From Adiantum capillus-veneris (Eukaryota > Streptophyta > Polypodiopsida > Polypodiales > Pteridaceae), in NCBI GenBank assembly GCA_014529385.2, contig CM043959.1, positions 3,129,358 to 3,193,357 on the forward strand: a stretch of 64,000 bases of DNA. Reading direction: 5' to 3'. The translations under genes and the position numbers were made by a program. The notes below the pieces were generated by a model. It made no database searches, had not been told where the DNA came from, and was given only the letters and a program-made list of their open reading frames with translations. This document shows, piece by piece, positions 22,540-34,710 of the stretch. How positions within the stretch are numbered: position 1 is the first letter of the stretch; each line of letters begins with the position of its first letter.

Positions 22540-23171
22540 ACAATATACGTGGTTCACCCAATGTGGGCTACGTCCACGAGAAAGCTGCCACTCAATGGCT
22601 TTAGTACTTCAAACAAGAAGTAGGTTATAAAGGGATTCTACCCTTAATAGAGCTCCCGCCTTGCTTCACTCTCACCACCTCACACACACCTTGTTGCATC
22701 AACTTCACAATGCACCACAATACTTTTGTGTATAAAAGAGGCCTCCTTTTATAGGCAAAAAGGGCTTCCCTCTCTCATGAGAGGTAGCTGTGTGTAGCCA
22801 TCTTTGTGTAGACAAGTCCAAGTTGGACTCTCCAATGCGCCCATGTGTGGTCGTCCTTGAGAAGACAAGTCCACCTTGAAATCAGCCACCAACCATTGAC
22901 TTTCGATCACCGGCCACTGGCCAGTGACTATCGGCCATCGACCAACTGGCCAACCGATCGGCTATTTTTCGACCACTTTTCGGCCGTCGTCCAACCATAA
23001 TATTCCAAAAAAAAGGAATATTCTGACAGACGTGAATTTTTTCTTTTCGACGAGTGATTTTTCTTCGTGCACGATGGCTTATCCTCATAACGAGGGCTTT
23101 GCAAATGTGCGCTTTTAATACTAAAGATTACAAGGGGCAAATCAGGCTCTATACTTAACAATACTCTAACA
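22400..23171 (-). repeat. 5' LTR of copia-type element
   Basis: On the minus strand it runs from TGTTAGAGTATTG (23171) to the primer-binding site. It contains a strong TATA box, GCCTATAAAAGGAGGCC, near 22745-22760. A (CT)n tract at 22537-22491 (GA on plus) lies in the transcribed part. The terminal CA is not preserved. Near 22880-22990 the plus strand is rich in GGCCA and CCGGCC phrases. Confidence 0.75.
22491..22537. repeat. (GA)n microsatellite within LTR
   Basis: A pure AG tract of about 23 units inside the LTR. Confidence 0.97.
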
Positions 23172-23985
23172 CATAGTTTTTCCTTTTGGACTCGGACAAG
23201 TGCGGAAGCATGGAATAAATACGATTAGGACCTCCCGAGGATTCCATAGACGGATTAGACAGCCTACTAAAGACAACCTACATATGACACTTCAAACAAT
23301 ACAGAGGAGCACAAGACCATGGAATGCAATGAAACACCATATAAACTTGAGAATCTAGCACAATACAAGATCATTTATCATAGTGCATACCAATGACAAA
23401 GTCTCATAGTAGATAGTGTGTTGGGAAGTTCGAAAAACCGAATCATTCTTTAATCCACTTGAAAGGGTCCAATAGTAAGGTTCCCCAATCAGACGAGTCC
23501 CAAAAAAACTATGGTATTGTGTAAAGGATTCTATGGCAATGCAAGTTGTAAAAGCTGGAGGGCACCCTCTCACAACAAATAAGTAATTTACATTCTTACA
23601 TGTTGCCTTGCATACTAACTCTCATAGTGACCAAATGCCCAATGATTTCCCACCCTTATGGAGCTTATAAGATGATATCACAGTACCTCCTACCCATCAT
23701 ATGGTAGTTCAACTTTAGCACAATGCTAAAATAATCTTCAATTTCTACAACATGAAAGCCATCTCTTCAAAATGTAGGAACCGTTTTGGTGCATGCCCCA
23801 ATGACCGTCTCTATTAAATCTTCTAACTAAGCCACAGTTCCATATTGCCACATGTTTCCAGTAGTGTGAATCTGACAAGCATGGACCTGTTGTAGAATTT
23901 TTGACTGCTACTAAGATGGCTGTAGTTTCCTGGCCGGGATTGTACCACTCGATGGTAAAGGAAGCCATATACTGCCTTCAACATG
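23172..23985. other. No gene supported
   Basis: No recognisable element. The minus-strand frames at 23355-23573 and 23738-23968 are not family-like. Confidence 0.4.
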
Positions 23986-23986
23986 G

Positions 23987-25330
23987 GTGAGTAGCCGACC
24001 ACATGGACTTACAGGGAAAGCATGTTATCTATGTTGTGAACCACTTGCCGCTTTCACTGCACATTCATTCAACACGGCACTAGCTAAGGGTTTTCCCATT
24101 GAGTGGACAATGCACATCATCATGTTGATTTGCAAAGCATGGAAAACACTCGATCCGATCAACTATACGACAAGGTTGGCCACAAACTATATGGAGCAAT
24201 GTTTAAGCAAGAGCCTAGTTTATATGATGAGCACGAGGGCTTGAGATCACTAGGACATGCAAGCTTCATGCATTTTGTTTGATTGATCATACTAGGGTGA
24301 GGAAGAGAAAACTATATTGGTGCTTTGTGGAGTTCCGTAGAGGCGTTGACGGGAATGGAATAGACCTTCGCAGATCATGTTCACCACAAAGTCATATGAA
24401 ATTCGATTTTAATTCTCCTTAGAATCTTCCTATTAGTTTCCATCAAAGACTTTTGCTAGTTTTTTGTTCTCTATAATTGAACAGCTTGTTTTTTCTTTTC
24501 TTGTGCTGCTTCACCTTGGTTAGTGTTCCAAAACGCATTGTATGCTTGACTCAACGGGCACTGGGCACGTTGTTCCAACACGTAACACTAGTCTCGTAAT
24601 ATGCCACAAAAGTGGCTCTAGTATTTTAAGCATAAACTTTTGCATATGACATAAAAACTTCATGAAACTTCTTGAGCATATTGTTACGATGTGTCTAAGA
24701 ATCTAAGAGTCACATTTGACCCAAAAATGCTAAATAAAGATTTTATTTGTTTTAAAAAGAGCCTATTTGCGTAAAATCGTAATATACTACTTAAACTTGG
24801 GCAAGTAGTAATTGTTGTCAATCTTTATGAAAGCAACATAAAAGTGTGATAGACCCGTTACATGCCTATTGAGCGATTTTTCAAAGAAGTTTTAAGTCTG
24901 TTCAAACATAAAATGGTCTACCACTGAGTCAATATAGTAAAATTATACGCATTTTACAAAATTAGTCCTTAGAATGGCCATGCAAAGACTACTTCAACTT
25001 GTGATTTATTTTCTTGACTTTTTTTTTCTTTTTTTACCAGCATACTGTGTTGGAGTATATTTCCTTGAGAGGGTTTTTTGTTTAGACATCTAAATAGCTG
25101 TTCTGTTGTGTTAATTTTTTTTACGAAAGCCACAAAAGTGGTTTTTTTTTTCTTTTTTTGTGCAGGACTAGTGTTAAAGTCACTCGATATACCATTAGAT
25201 ACGACATGGGCATTTCTACATTATATGAGCTGGTTTTTGGGAGAGTTTGACGCCAAGAGGTATGCCAAAGACCATAGCTTGCACTATTGGTGTTAAGCAA
25301 GGATGCGCACTCTTCACCTGCCAAGGTGAC
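23987..25330 (+). pseudogene. LINE reverse-transcriptase relic split by ~750 bp insertion
   Basis: At 24080-24160 the phrase GFPIEWTMHIIMLICKAWKT then DPINY fits the RT motif in which a W....I.PI.K.GD phrase is followed by P.NYR. Near 24311-24345 a frame reads LYWCFVEFRRGVD, the degraded motif A (usually FVDF.KAFD), with the catalytic Asp as Glu. RT resumes near 25170 as LKSLDIPLDTTWAF, then KTIACTIGVKQGC (25268-25306), the conserved GV.QGC.LSP block. Between them, about 24420-25160 is unrelated AT-rich DNA. Frameshifts and stops are plentiful. It is probably of the same broad LINE type as 14030-14936. Confidence 0.6.
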
Positions 25331-26302
<972 letters not shown>

Positions 26303-27650
26303 GAAAAATACACATACAACCACCGGATTCATCAAATGATAACATGCTCAAACATGAAAATGTTGTAGGAGGCCTACACAAATCTGCCAAAGGCTCTATC
26401 CACCTTTGACAGTATCGAAATCAAATTTGCCAAAGACACTCTCCACCGCTCATGGCATATCGAAACCATACAGACAAGTGGTAGCTATGCAACCCCCACC
26501 AATCAGATAATTCAATCTCACTCAAACTGAAATAGAACAGCCAGAAATTGAGACGACAAGACAACACTTTGCACTAGTAGATGAGACGGAGTTCCTCTTC
26601 AAAGAGTATTGACCCTCAAGTCGATCGCTCTTGTCAATATTTCTTTTTAAGTCATAAAAAATTTACAATTGTGTACACTAATGCACTCGATCAAACTTAC
26701 AACTGAGGCTAGGACTCGTACTTAAAAGACCCTAGGGTTTAAATGCAAGTTTTAGAAGCATCCTGAAAATAGGATCCAAATCTTATGCTTTTAAAAACTT
26801 TCCAAAAAGGTCAGCTGCTTTGATAACTATGCAAAATCCAATTGCTAAATAAAATCTGCCCAAAAGCTCTCCTTGTGAGTGAAGTTGCCACGTGCACAAT
26901 TCCATACACTACCCAAGTGATTTCTTATAGGTGAACGTCTCGAGTGCGTACGTATATACACACAAGTGTGCATACACGAGCTCAACCATCCATGCACCTA
27001 AATTACAAGCCAAGCTCATGTCAATTAATGGTCTCTCAACCTTATATCGTCAGGCTTCAAAAAAACAGCTGTAGATCCATTTACAAAGTTGGGACAAGAT
27101 ACTTTCATCATGTTTCTCTTTACCTTATATAACTTAATATAAGACACATCAATTGTTGGAGACTATTGCAAATGTTGAAAATCATGCATTTTCACAAGAT
27201 TCATCCTTAGGGGCTGGTAAAAATTTTCCTCTGTTTGTCCAAGTTTAAAAGATAAGGCGATTGAGATTGGTCTCCTTCAGTCCCTATTCAACCAAGGTCT
27301 CAACAAGCTGTTATATGATACATGCCAAGCACGACTCTAAATGGCCTTTTTTGTAAACTTGATGAGTTACTTCGCTTGGGAAATGACTAAAAAATCATCC
27401 CCCAGCAGATCTATCTATATCAAAATTTGGGTTGATGGAATTTTCTTCCTCTCCTTGAAGCTCACTTTATCATGTTTTTTTGGAAAGGTTCCTATAAGGT
27501 GGTGTATATTGAAACCCCCCTCACCCGAAAGGGAGGGGACGATGTCAACTACAACATTCTGAGTGACATCAGCTAAAGAGCCATTTGATGATAATTACTG
27601 AGGCCCCGAGTCCAATATATTACACTGGAACTGACAACAACAAATTCTGA
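26303..27650. other. No gene supported; possible 3' flank of the host gene
   Basis: AT-rich DNA with no recognisable TE. Its right end (27560-27650) would be the 3' untranslated region of the minus-strand host gene ending at 27651. A polyadenylation site cannot be called with certainty. Confidence 0.35.
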
Positions 27651-28248
27651 TCAGCACTGCTTTCCTCCTTTGGCCTCCCCACCCTTGCCATATTCAATCT
27701 CAGCATTGATGGAGACTCCACGAAACTGCTTGGAGAGAGCATTGGCAAACAGCAGCACATTCTCTTTCAACATGTGATCCTGCCCCTGTGCCACAGAACG
27801 TTGCGAGGCCATTGGGAACACAAGCTTGAACATGAAACCAAATTGGAATTTTTATTGTGAACAAATAGAGTCACACAGAGCTTGCAGACATAATGAGAAT
27901 TTTTATTGTGAACAAATAGAGTCACACAGAGCTTGCAGGCTGTTTCCTTTGAGTGATGTGCCACAGCAGAACTCAAAATTCTGAAAAACTGTGTACAACA
28001 TTCAATGTATTTTACCTCCTGTTTAACGTCTTCCTTCTTGGCCAAGAGCTGCACTGGCCATGATTGTACCAACATCATCAAATACTTGTTAACTTTCACT
28101 TTATCCTGCAACATAAAACAGAAAAATCAAAATCGTCAACTATTAAATCATTGGTGGAAGAAAAAGCCAAAGTCTCACAATACCTAACCTTGCAATTTTT
28201 GGCAATCACATCGACCCCGATTTGGGGCTCACCTTGCAAAATATGTGC
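27651..28248 (-). CDS. Last three exons of an unidentified host gene
   Basis: Minus-strand exons: 28248-28189 (60 nt, encoding AHILQGEPQIGVDVIAKNCK), 28105-28016 (90 nt, starting DKVKVNKYLMMLVQSW) and 27824-27651 (174 nt, starting LVFPMASQRSVAQGQ and ending GGKQC then TGA). Each starts after an AG (CTTCTGCAG, TGTTGCAG, GTTCAAG) and ends at a GT (GTTAGG, GTAAAA). All three junctions are phase 0, so the frame stays open across 324 nt without a stop. The residue pattern suggests paired alpha helices; there is no membrane segment. No TE protein resembles it. I do not recognise the family. The exons are short, as in conserved plant genes with many introns. An upstream continuation is proposed at 61992-62187. 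Confidence 0.6.
27846..27939 (-). repeat. 51-bp tandem duplication inside host intron
   Basis: GAATTTTTATTGTGAACAAA, followed by TAGAGTCACACAGAGCTTGCAG, starts at 27846 and again at 27897, between exons 28016-28105 and 27651-27824. Each copy contributes a decoy AG acceptor on the opposite strand only, so splicing need not be affected. Confidence 0.93.
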
Positions 28249-28317
28249 CTGCAGAAGTTGAATTCCCTCTTCATGTTAGTGGTCCCAACAAGACATACCA
28301 AACCAAAGCTCGCACAA

Positions 28318-28382
28318 CAACAACCCCCCCACCCCCCCCCCACCCCCACTCTCTCTCTCTCTCTGTCTCTCTCCCCCCCCCA
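28318..28382. repeat. C-run and (CT)n low-complexity tract
   Basis: Runs of C interrupted by single A, then a short CT tract and another C run. The frames through it are artefacts. Confidence 0.9.
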
Positions 28383-28529
28383 ATACAATTTGAACATAGA
28401 CGGGCATGCATGCCTAGGGTGCTCAAAAGCACATGAAGAAGGAAATAAGGCATCATATCGAAATGGCCCGGTCATCACTGATGGCAATGTCGTTGAATAG
28501 GGACACATCAAGAGGAGACTCACATTGCG

Positions 28530-28700
28530 GCTTGGAACTGCAATGGTGATTTATGGACACACCTAGAGCGACTGAAGAAGGCAATGAGCAGTCTAGACAT
28601 TGTCCTTCTCAGAAAGACACACGAGCCATGACAGCTCAGAGCTGTATAGCACTATAAAGTGTGTGATGGTGAAGCAGTGGGTAGTACAATCCGAGTGAAT
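28530..28700 (+). pseudogene. LINE endonuclease N-terminal fragment
   Basis: The plus strand reads AAWNCNGDLWTHLERLKKAM, then SLDIVLLRKTHEP. This matches the start of an APE-type LINE endonuclease, where an xWNxxG phrase is followed by a helix and D.vfLQETh. The catalytic Glu of the ETH motif is Lys here. A stop follows. The fragment is cut on the right by a copia LTR starting at 28707. Confidence 0.55.
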
Positions 28701-28706
28701 GAACAT

Positions 28707-28819
28707 TGTTGGACGTAACAGGGTGTGAACACACCCTTATGTACCTTAAACCATATAAAATACATTCTTTCATTTTTGTGTACTATCGATTAATACATGT
28801 AAAACTCTGCAGCATTCAG

Positions 28820-28852
<33 letters not shown>

Positions 28853-28912
28853 TCAGAAAGCCAGCGCTACCACCTGCAACTTCCTGCGCTCCCTTCAAAC
28901 TGGTATCAAAGC
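28707..28912 (+). repeat. Copia-type 5' LTR and primer-binding site
   Basis: The LTR starts TGTTGGACGTAACAGG at 28707, has a TATA-like CATATAAAATAC near 28752-28763, a (CT)n tract at 28821-28850, and ends near CCCTTCA at 28897. It is followed by AAC and TGGTATCAAAGC (28901-28912), a Met-tRNA-type primer site with one change from the canonical TGGTATCAGAGC. At about 190 bp it is a short LTR. Confidence 0.7.
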
Positions 28913-29640
28913 ATTGGTTTGCACCAACATAAATCAAAAGGTTGCACAAGCAGGTGGTTTTCGGGTCACAAAAGGCCGAGTCTTTCATGTGGATCAAGCT
29001 TGAGCCCTACTTACATGGGAAATTTCAGCCTGTGTTGTTCTTCCACAACAGCATAATCTGCATAAAAAATTGCAGGTTTGGTGCATAGAAGCTTCATAAA
29101 TTTTGGAGCTTTTCATGTTCAAGTGAAATTTCACTCGGCTGAGTTATTTTCATTGACATTTGTGCATGTTCGAACCCAAAAATTTGGGGCTTTTGCAAAA
29201 TTTGCTCCTACTTTGCTTAAGGGATCATGTATTAATGCAATTGGGACAGATTTGTTAGAGAAATTTTGGGGGTTTTGCTGAAATCAGACCATGATTTATC
29301 GGCAATGCAATTAGCAATCGCATCTAGATCCACTAAGGACCTCATAGATGCCCGATTGACTAATCCATATTGCAACCATGTCTATCGAGATCATTCAGAC
29401 CAAAATGCTGCAGTCATTTCGTCTCTCAGTTCCTGCACTGAAACAAGTCAAGAACAAATCAGTATCATATTATCGGGAATTCCATTTCATAAAGTCATAC
29501 AACAGAATACTGTCAGCTCTCAGTATCCCTGAAGTTCAAAGAGACATCAGTGACTCTAGTATCAAAAATCGAGGCATCTATTGACAAAGGAGCGGAGTAA
29601 CACCCCTCTTGTGCATACCTACTGCACCAGATTTCCGGCC
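28913..29640 (+). pseudogene. Decayed 5' internal region of the copia-type element
   Basis: Downstream of the primer site there are only short frames (29078-29281, 29266-29532) without recognisable gag motifs. They may be gag remnants or leader. The element is truncated where the minus-strand gypsy tail begins near 29650, and its pol and 3' LTR are not seen. Confidence 0.35.
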
Positions 29641-29671
29641 AAGCTAAATTCGGGGTTCCATTTGGAATAGA

Positions 29672-30346
29672 CTATGCTAAACCAAAAGCTTCAAGGTAAA
29701 GTTTCACAATCTGAGGAGTATCTGCTAGGTCCTCCTCCTCCATCCACTTCGCATCCAATGCAGGATAGTTCTTGAATTTAACCAAGAACCGCCTTCTCAC
29801 TTTACCCTTAATCTTTCTATCCTCATGCGTCAATATCTGTTCTGGAACAAGCATCTCCTCGTTTTCTTCCACTTCGGGTTGCTCATAAGGCTCCCCATCT
29901 TCGAGCACATCACCTTTAAAAAGCTTCGGGAGACTCACATGAAAAGCATTGTGAATCCTCCAAGTTTCGGGCAGCTTCAGTCGGAAGGAGACATCATTCA
30001 TCTTTTCAGAGATCTGGAAAGGTCCGTAGTACTGCATACTAAGCTTTGGAAAAAGCCTCTCCTTTCCCTTTTTCTTTCTCAGGCGTACCTTCTCAAAACG
30101 TAAGAGCACCCATTCGTTCTCCTTCAATTTCAAATCGCGATGATGACGATCTGCTGCCTTTTTCTGTCTTTCTTGAGATTTTTGCAAAGCCTCGCGGACC
30201 TTGGCAAAAGTCGTGTCCAAGTCTCGCGTGTACTCATCGACTTCAAAAATCTTATCTTTCGTGCGTAGGAAGTGTGGAACCTTCGTAGCACCTTCAATAA
30301 TCTCAAATGGTGCCGAGATGTAAGACTTCAATAAATCTAGTACCAC
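29672..30346 (-). pseudogene. Gypsy integrase C-terminus plus chromodomain
   Basis: A 224-codon open frame: a helical stretch with QKSQERQKKAADRHHRDL (the typical polybasic helix after the integrase core), then EWVLLRFEK, YYGPFQISEK, RIHNAFHVSLPKLFKGD (GPF/Y domain), then a chromodomain with RRFLVKFKNYPALDAKW and a closing stop. The frame is unbroken, but it is joined to RNase H with the integrase core missing. See 30337-32340. Confidence 0.9.
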
Positions 30347-32340
30347 TGAGTAAGAGCATGGATAACCGCCAAAAGCTCTTTCTCATAAATCTGTGCTGTC
30401 AATTTCGGCCTTGAGAACAATCGGCTCTCGTAGGCAATGACATGGCCTTCTTGCATTAAGACCACACCCAGACTACGACCACAAGCATCACAATATACTT
30501 CAAATGACTTCTGCAACTCCCGCAAACTCAAAATTGGTTTTGTATTCAATTTCTCTTTCAATGTCTGAAAGGCAGTCACCTCTGTGGGTCCCCACAAGAA
30601 AGGGACTTCTTTCTGTGTCAAAATATGCAAAGGGGAAGCAACCTCTACAAACTTTCGAATGAACCGCCTGTAGTATGGACACAAGCCCAAGAAGCTTCTA
30701 ACTTCATGGACATTCTTCAAATCTCGCCAATCGGACAGTTTCTGTCTTGGCCAGGTATATATGCACTCCTGCTGCTGAGACAATGTGTCCCAAAAAGTGT
30801 ATCTCTGGAAGGAAAAATTCACTTTTCTTCGCATTAATCAACAACTCGTAATCTCGTAATGCCTGAAAGACCTGAAGCAGATGTTCTCTATGTTTTGCCT
30901 CATCCTTGGAGAAAACAATGATGTCGTCAAAGAAAGTGCCAACAAATAGTCTCTACTCTCGAAAAAATCATGTCCATCATCCGGTTAAATGTCACATGAG
31001 CATTGGTTAAGCCAAAAGGCATCACCAAAAACTCAAATAACCCAAAAGTCGTCCGGAAGGCTATCTTGTAGACATCTCCCAACGCGATTCAGATCTAATG
31101 ATATCCGCTCTTCAAATCGATCCTGCTAAAACATGAGGATCCCTGTAGTCGGTCAAGTATATCATCGATTCTAGGAATTGGAAATCTGTTCTTGATGGTG
31201 ATTTTGTTGAGAGCTCTATAATCGATGCACATTCTCCAAGATCCGTCTTTCTTCAAAACCAACAACACTGGAGAGCAGTACGGTGAAGTACTAGGCTTGA
31301 CAAGACCCTTTTCCAAGAGGTCTTTTCCTTGGTTCATAATTTCTTTGTTCTGGGCTCGGCTCACTCGGTAAGGTGGCCGGTTCGGTGGTGTGCTTCCAGG
31401 TATCAGATCAATGGTACGATCCTCAAGACGAGCGGGTGGTAACTCGCCCGGCAAGCCCTCTAAGAAGCAATCGGCATGAGTGTGGAGAAAATCTTGGCGT
31501 TCTTTATCAAGTTCAGACATATTTGTCCTATTCTCATCATTCATCCCTCTCAAAAAGATCGAGTAAACAAACAGATTGGATTTCATTAATTTTGAAATGG
31601 CCAAAGCCGATACAATAGGGACAGACTCGCCCTTAAGTTTTACATCAAGTACAATGGTTCTGCCCTTCTCAGTAGTCAAAGTCGCTTTTCTCGCCCGATA
31701 GTCGACCACGGCGTTGTTCTTGTGGTACCAGGGAATTCCCAAGAGGACATCACAACCTTCCAAAGGCATTATGTAGACATCCTCATGCCCTAAATACCCC
31801 TGACAATGCAACCGAAGTTTACCAATGACAGGTGTAATGGCTACGTCCCTGCTGGGTGCCGCTAGAACTGCCTCTGCTAGTGGTCCCATCCGATCGGGTG
31901 TGATCTCGAGCCGCGCCGCCAATTCAAGTGAAATGAAGTTGTCCTTGGCTCCTCCATCAAAGAAGATCAGGGCTTCTTGGTCTTTCACTTTGCCCCATGC
32001 TCGACAAAGTTCTGTACTCTCGTCCATCGTGCTTGGGTCAGTACCCACGCAATCTGGAGCCAAACCTGTTTTCATCTTGCCTTTTCGTCCACGTTCCTCG
32101 GCTGCTCTCGAACCTTTAGGCCTATCTTCATCCTTGTCATTCTGATCTTTCGGTGCCTTTTTAGGGCACTTCGCGGAGATATGCCCAGTTTCCCCGCATC
32201 CAAAGCACTTCCCCTCCTTGATGTAAAGAGCTCTTTCTTGAGGAGTGAATTTGGGTCGTGCATTGTTTTCTTTCTTTTCTGGGTTGCTCTTCCTCTTTCT
32301 ACTTTCATTTTTCGAAGACTGTTCGGTCCTTTGCGTCATG
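30337..32340 (-). pseudogene. Gypsy pol: protease, RT and first part of RNase H
   Basis: A long frame (32480-31095, 461 codons) carries a CCHC knuckle [14 protein letters not shown] near 32200, protease [10 protein letters not shown] near 31960 with LLGIPW later, and RT starting near 31370 with [16 protein letters not shown] and [11 protein letters not shown] continues in other frames with an intact [10 protein letters not shown] box near 30940. RNase H starts near 30530 (YCDACGRSLGVVLMQEG) and runs to ELLAVIHALTQWY. There it fuses directly to the integrase tail, so the second half of RNase H, the HHCC finger and the DDE core are deleted. Frameshifts lie near 31090 and 30840. Confidence 0.92.
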
Positions 32341-33132
32341 ATTTCATCTGTGGGGTAGGTCAAACTGCCTGAGTGAATGGCAAAACCCGTTTCGCATGAC
32401 TCATCAGTTCCTGAATGGAATCTAACTTTTGCTCTAAGCAGTGATCTCGGATCTCTGTAGGAAGACCCAAGGTAAACCACTCAATCTGTTCTTTGAACGA
32501 GTTTTTCTTAAATGAAGAGACGGGTAGAAAAGAGCTCCAGAATCTCTCGCAATAAGCGTCCAATGTATCCTTCTTGGCCATCCGAAGATGGTTCCAAGCA
32601 GTTCGTATGTCGCGTTCATACTCTCGAGTCAGCCAAGAAGAAATAGAAAGCCTTTTAAATTTCAGCCATTTAACTGGTGCTGTCTTTTTTAATAGAAGTG
32701 TGGACCACCAAGTTCGAGCATTTCCCTTGAAGTAAGAGGCAGCTCTCCGAATCTTGGAGTGCTCTGAGTAATGTCCTCCAAAGAAAGCTATGCCAAACTG
32801 TTGTATGAAAGACAGCCTTCGAAGCATCTCTATAACCAGAAAACATGTCAAATTTAATTGATTGTCCACCTTTGAACTCTCGGACTTTCTTGCTTTTATC
32901 TTCCAGAAAGTCATACTCGTTGGCTTTATAAAAATTCTTCTTCTTTGCATAGAAGCTACTGTCGACAGAGTCCGAAATATCCGAAGACGAGTCCTCTGTA
33001 GAACTGTCAACAACTCGGCAAGATTTAGGCTTCTTTGCCTTTTTCTTGCTCTTTCCGAAGCTTTGCTTTTTGCTTCGCTTTTTGCCCTTTCTATCTTCTT
33101 CGCTCAAGTCAGAGGAGCTAGAACTCTTACCA

Positions 33133-33163
<31 letters not shown>

Positions 33164-33608
33164 AAGAAGAACTGGGTACTCCTTCAAATTGAGCACGCTT
33201 CTTCTGCTTTCTTACCGATGCAAATGTAGACCGACGACCCAAATAACCCGGGAAGTCAGTTCGTTTCTTCTGCTTTTTGTCGTGCTTTTCTGCTTTATTT
33301 TGCGCGTATACATCCTTGGAGTAGGAGGTTTCTTCAGTGCCGGTTTGAGGGGTGTAATTGTGGTCTACCGCCACTGTAATGAAACCTCGTTGAAGGAGGT
33401 CTGGCTCATAAATTTTGCAAATTTCGGGGTCCTTCGCAAAATTTAGCATCATCTTTGTTGCATCGCCGATCAATCGTCGACGCACCATCTCTTCGAGCTC
33501 CACCTGAGTAGGCCGAGGCGGGCCGTACTCCTCGTGTAAATCTACGTCGTGATCTCTTCCCGCATCTCCGGATGCAGAGGAAGTCGATTGATCTCTGCTT
33601 GAAGCCAT
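32341..33608 (-). pseudogene. Gypsy gag, frameshifted
   Basis: The ATG at 33608 opens a 312-codon frame (33608-32670): an acidic N-terminus with EEYGPPRPTQ, a lysine-rich region, a serine run encoded by a perfect GAA/TTC-type trinucleotide tract (33136-33170), and further K/S-rich disorder. The capsid-like part starts around FYAKKKNFYKANEYDFL. Near 32815 the reading moves to another frame (33013-32360), which carries the retrotransposon gag core (QQFGIAFFGGHYSEHSKIR, then LTREYERDIRTAWNHLR). A second shift near 32400 joins it to the CCHC-protease frame. The same gag is found at 47850-48410 and, deleted, at 58850-59090. Confidence 0.88.
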
Positions 33609-33659
33609 AGGTGCTGTGTCAAAAGGATCGGATTTCCCTGTAGAAGAGAAATCGGCCGT

Positions 33660-33671
33660 GCTCTAATACCA
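33660..33671 (-). promoter_or_regulatory. Primer-binding site of gypsy element
   Basis: The minus strand reads TGGTATTAGAGC, one change from the canonical TGGTATCAGAGC, between the LTR end and gag. Confidence 0.8.
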
Positions 33672-33672
33672 C

Positions 33673-34294
33673 TGTAATAAACTTGGACACTCCAAGTCGA
33701 GATTCTACCGCGACACCACAAGAATTCACTTCAAAACAGTTCACAGTTCACAATTGATTCGACATTGGCCCAACGGAATTCCGTGCCTAGAGATATTGGC
33801 CCCAAAGACTGGCGCCCCTTTCGGTATTTCTTTTTGTATTAATCTGCAACTCAAAGTACAAGTGAGTGGTCGGGACTCACTCTCAGACTCTGCGTCCACA
33901 TGCTTTGAGAAGTGAGAGCCCAAGCCACTACTAAATAGGTTTACAAGGGATGCTAAAAGCAGAGCCCAAAAGCTTCAAAATAAAGCATCTTCAAATTTTC
34001 CCTCTCACAAGCCCTCATTAGGGGATTAAAGCAATTCCCAAAAGCTTCTAAAGCTCTTGCGTAGACAAAAACTGTCCTGCAACTGCTTTTCCGTACAACT
34101 GCTGCCGCAAATGGCGCCGCAAAACGAGGGCGTCCGTACAACAAGCCGCATCAGCATTCTGCGTTCGTACCTGTTGCGTTAGCATTTTCCAGTGGGGGCC
34201 TAATCTGCTCTGCCAGCCGAGGACAGTTCCATGCCAAGAGGGTGTGTGTGTGTGTGTACTGGGCAGCCAGCAGCCACGTCACCAGTTTGTGACA
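33673..34294 (-). repeat. 5' LTR of gypsy element (622 bp)
   Basis: The minus strand starts TGTCACAAACTGG at 34294 and ends GTTTATTACA at 33673. A TATTTAGTAG promoter-like site lies near 33935. The R/U5 phrase ACCGAAAGGGGCGCCAGTC, then TTTGGGGCCAA, lies at 33790-33820. This phrase recurs in six other LTRs in the window and defines the family. A TG run lies at 34241-34256 on the plus strand. No matching 3' LTR is found near 29.6 kb. Confidence 0.85.
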
Positions 34295-34595
34295 TTTTGG
34301 GTCCTTGGAGTACTTGATCATTTGTTTGGCACACATGTCAACTTGTAGTAGGCGCCAGTACCCTCATCTTATTGAGATCTCCTATCGAGAACGCGATCGT
34401 GGTTTTCTCTCGATTCCTCGGGAGGGGGTCAATTCCCGTTGGGATCTCTATTGGTTTCCTCTGCTTCATCTCCCTAAAGTCGGGTAGTAGGTGGAAAACT
34501 TTCTCTCTGTTAGATTCACTGCTAGAACCCATGCGTGCTACGAGAAAAGGGATCGGATCCTCTATAGAAGAAGAATCGTTTGAGCTTTGATGCCA
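34295..34595 (-). pseudogene. 5' end of a second, older gypsy: gag start and primer site
   Basis: The minus strand has a primer site TGGCATCAAAGC (34595-34584), a gag start reading MGSSSESNREKVFHLLPDF near 34530, and later VDMCAKQMIKYSKDPKCHK. The last phrase resembles VDTCVKRLIKYSGDLRFAKH at 63655-63870. The gag is cut at 34294 by the LTR of the younger gypsy, implying insertion of one gypsy into the other. Confidence 0.65.
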
Positions 34596-34596
34596 A

Positions 34597-34674
34597 CGTA
34601 ACAGACTTGGGCACTCCAAGCGAGAAATGTACATGCAACACACATGAGAAAACTGCAAACAACTCAACTGAGCT

Positions 34675-34710
<36 letters not shown>

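Noticed and set aside
32862-33446. 194-codon plus-strand frame with an Arg-rich run
   Set aside because: Antisense of the gypsy gag. The Arg run is the complement of the poly-Ser trinucleotide tract.
29672-33608. Intact autonomous gypsy element
   Set aside because: Long frames are open, but the integrase core is deleted, gag is frameshifted twice and no 3' LTR is present.
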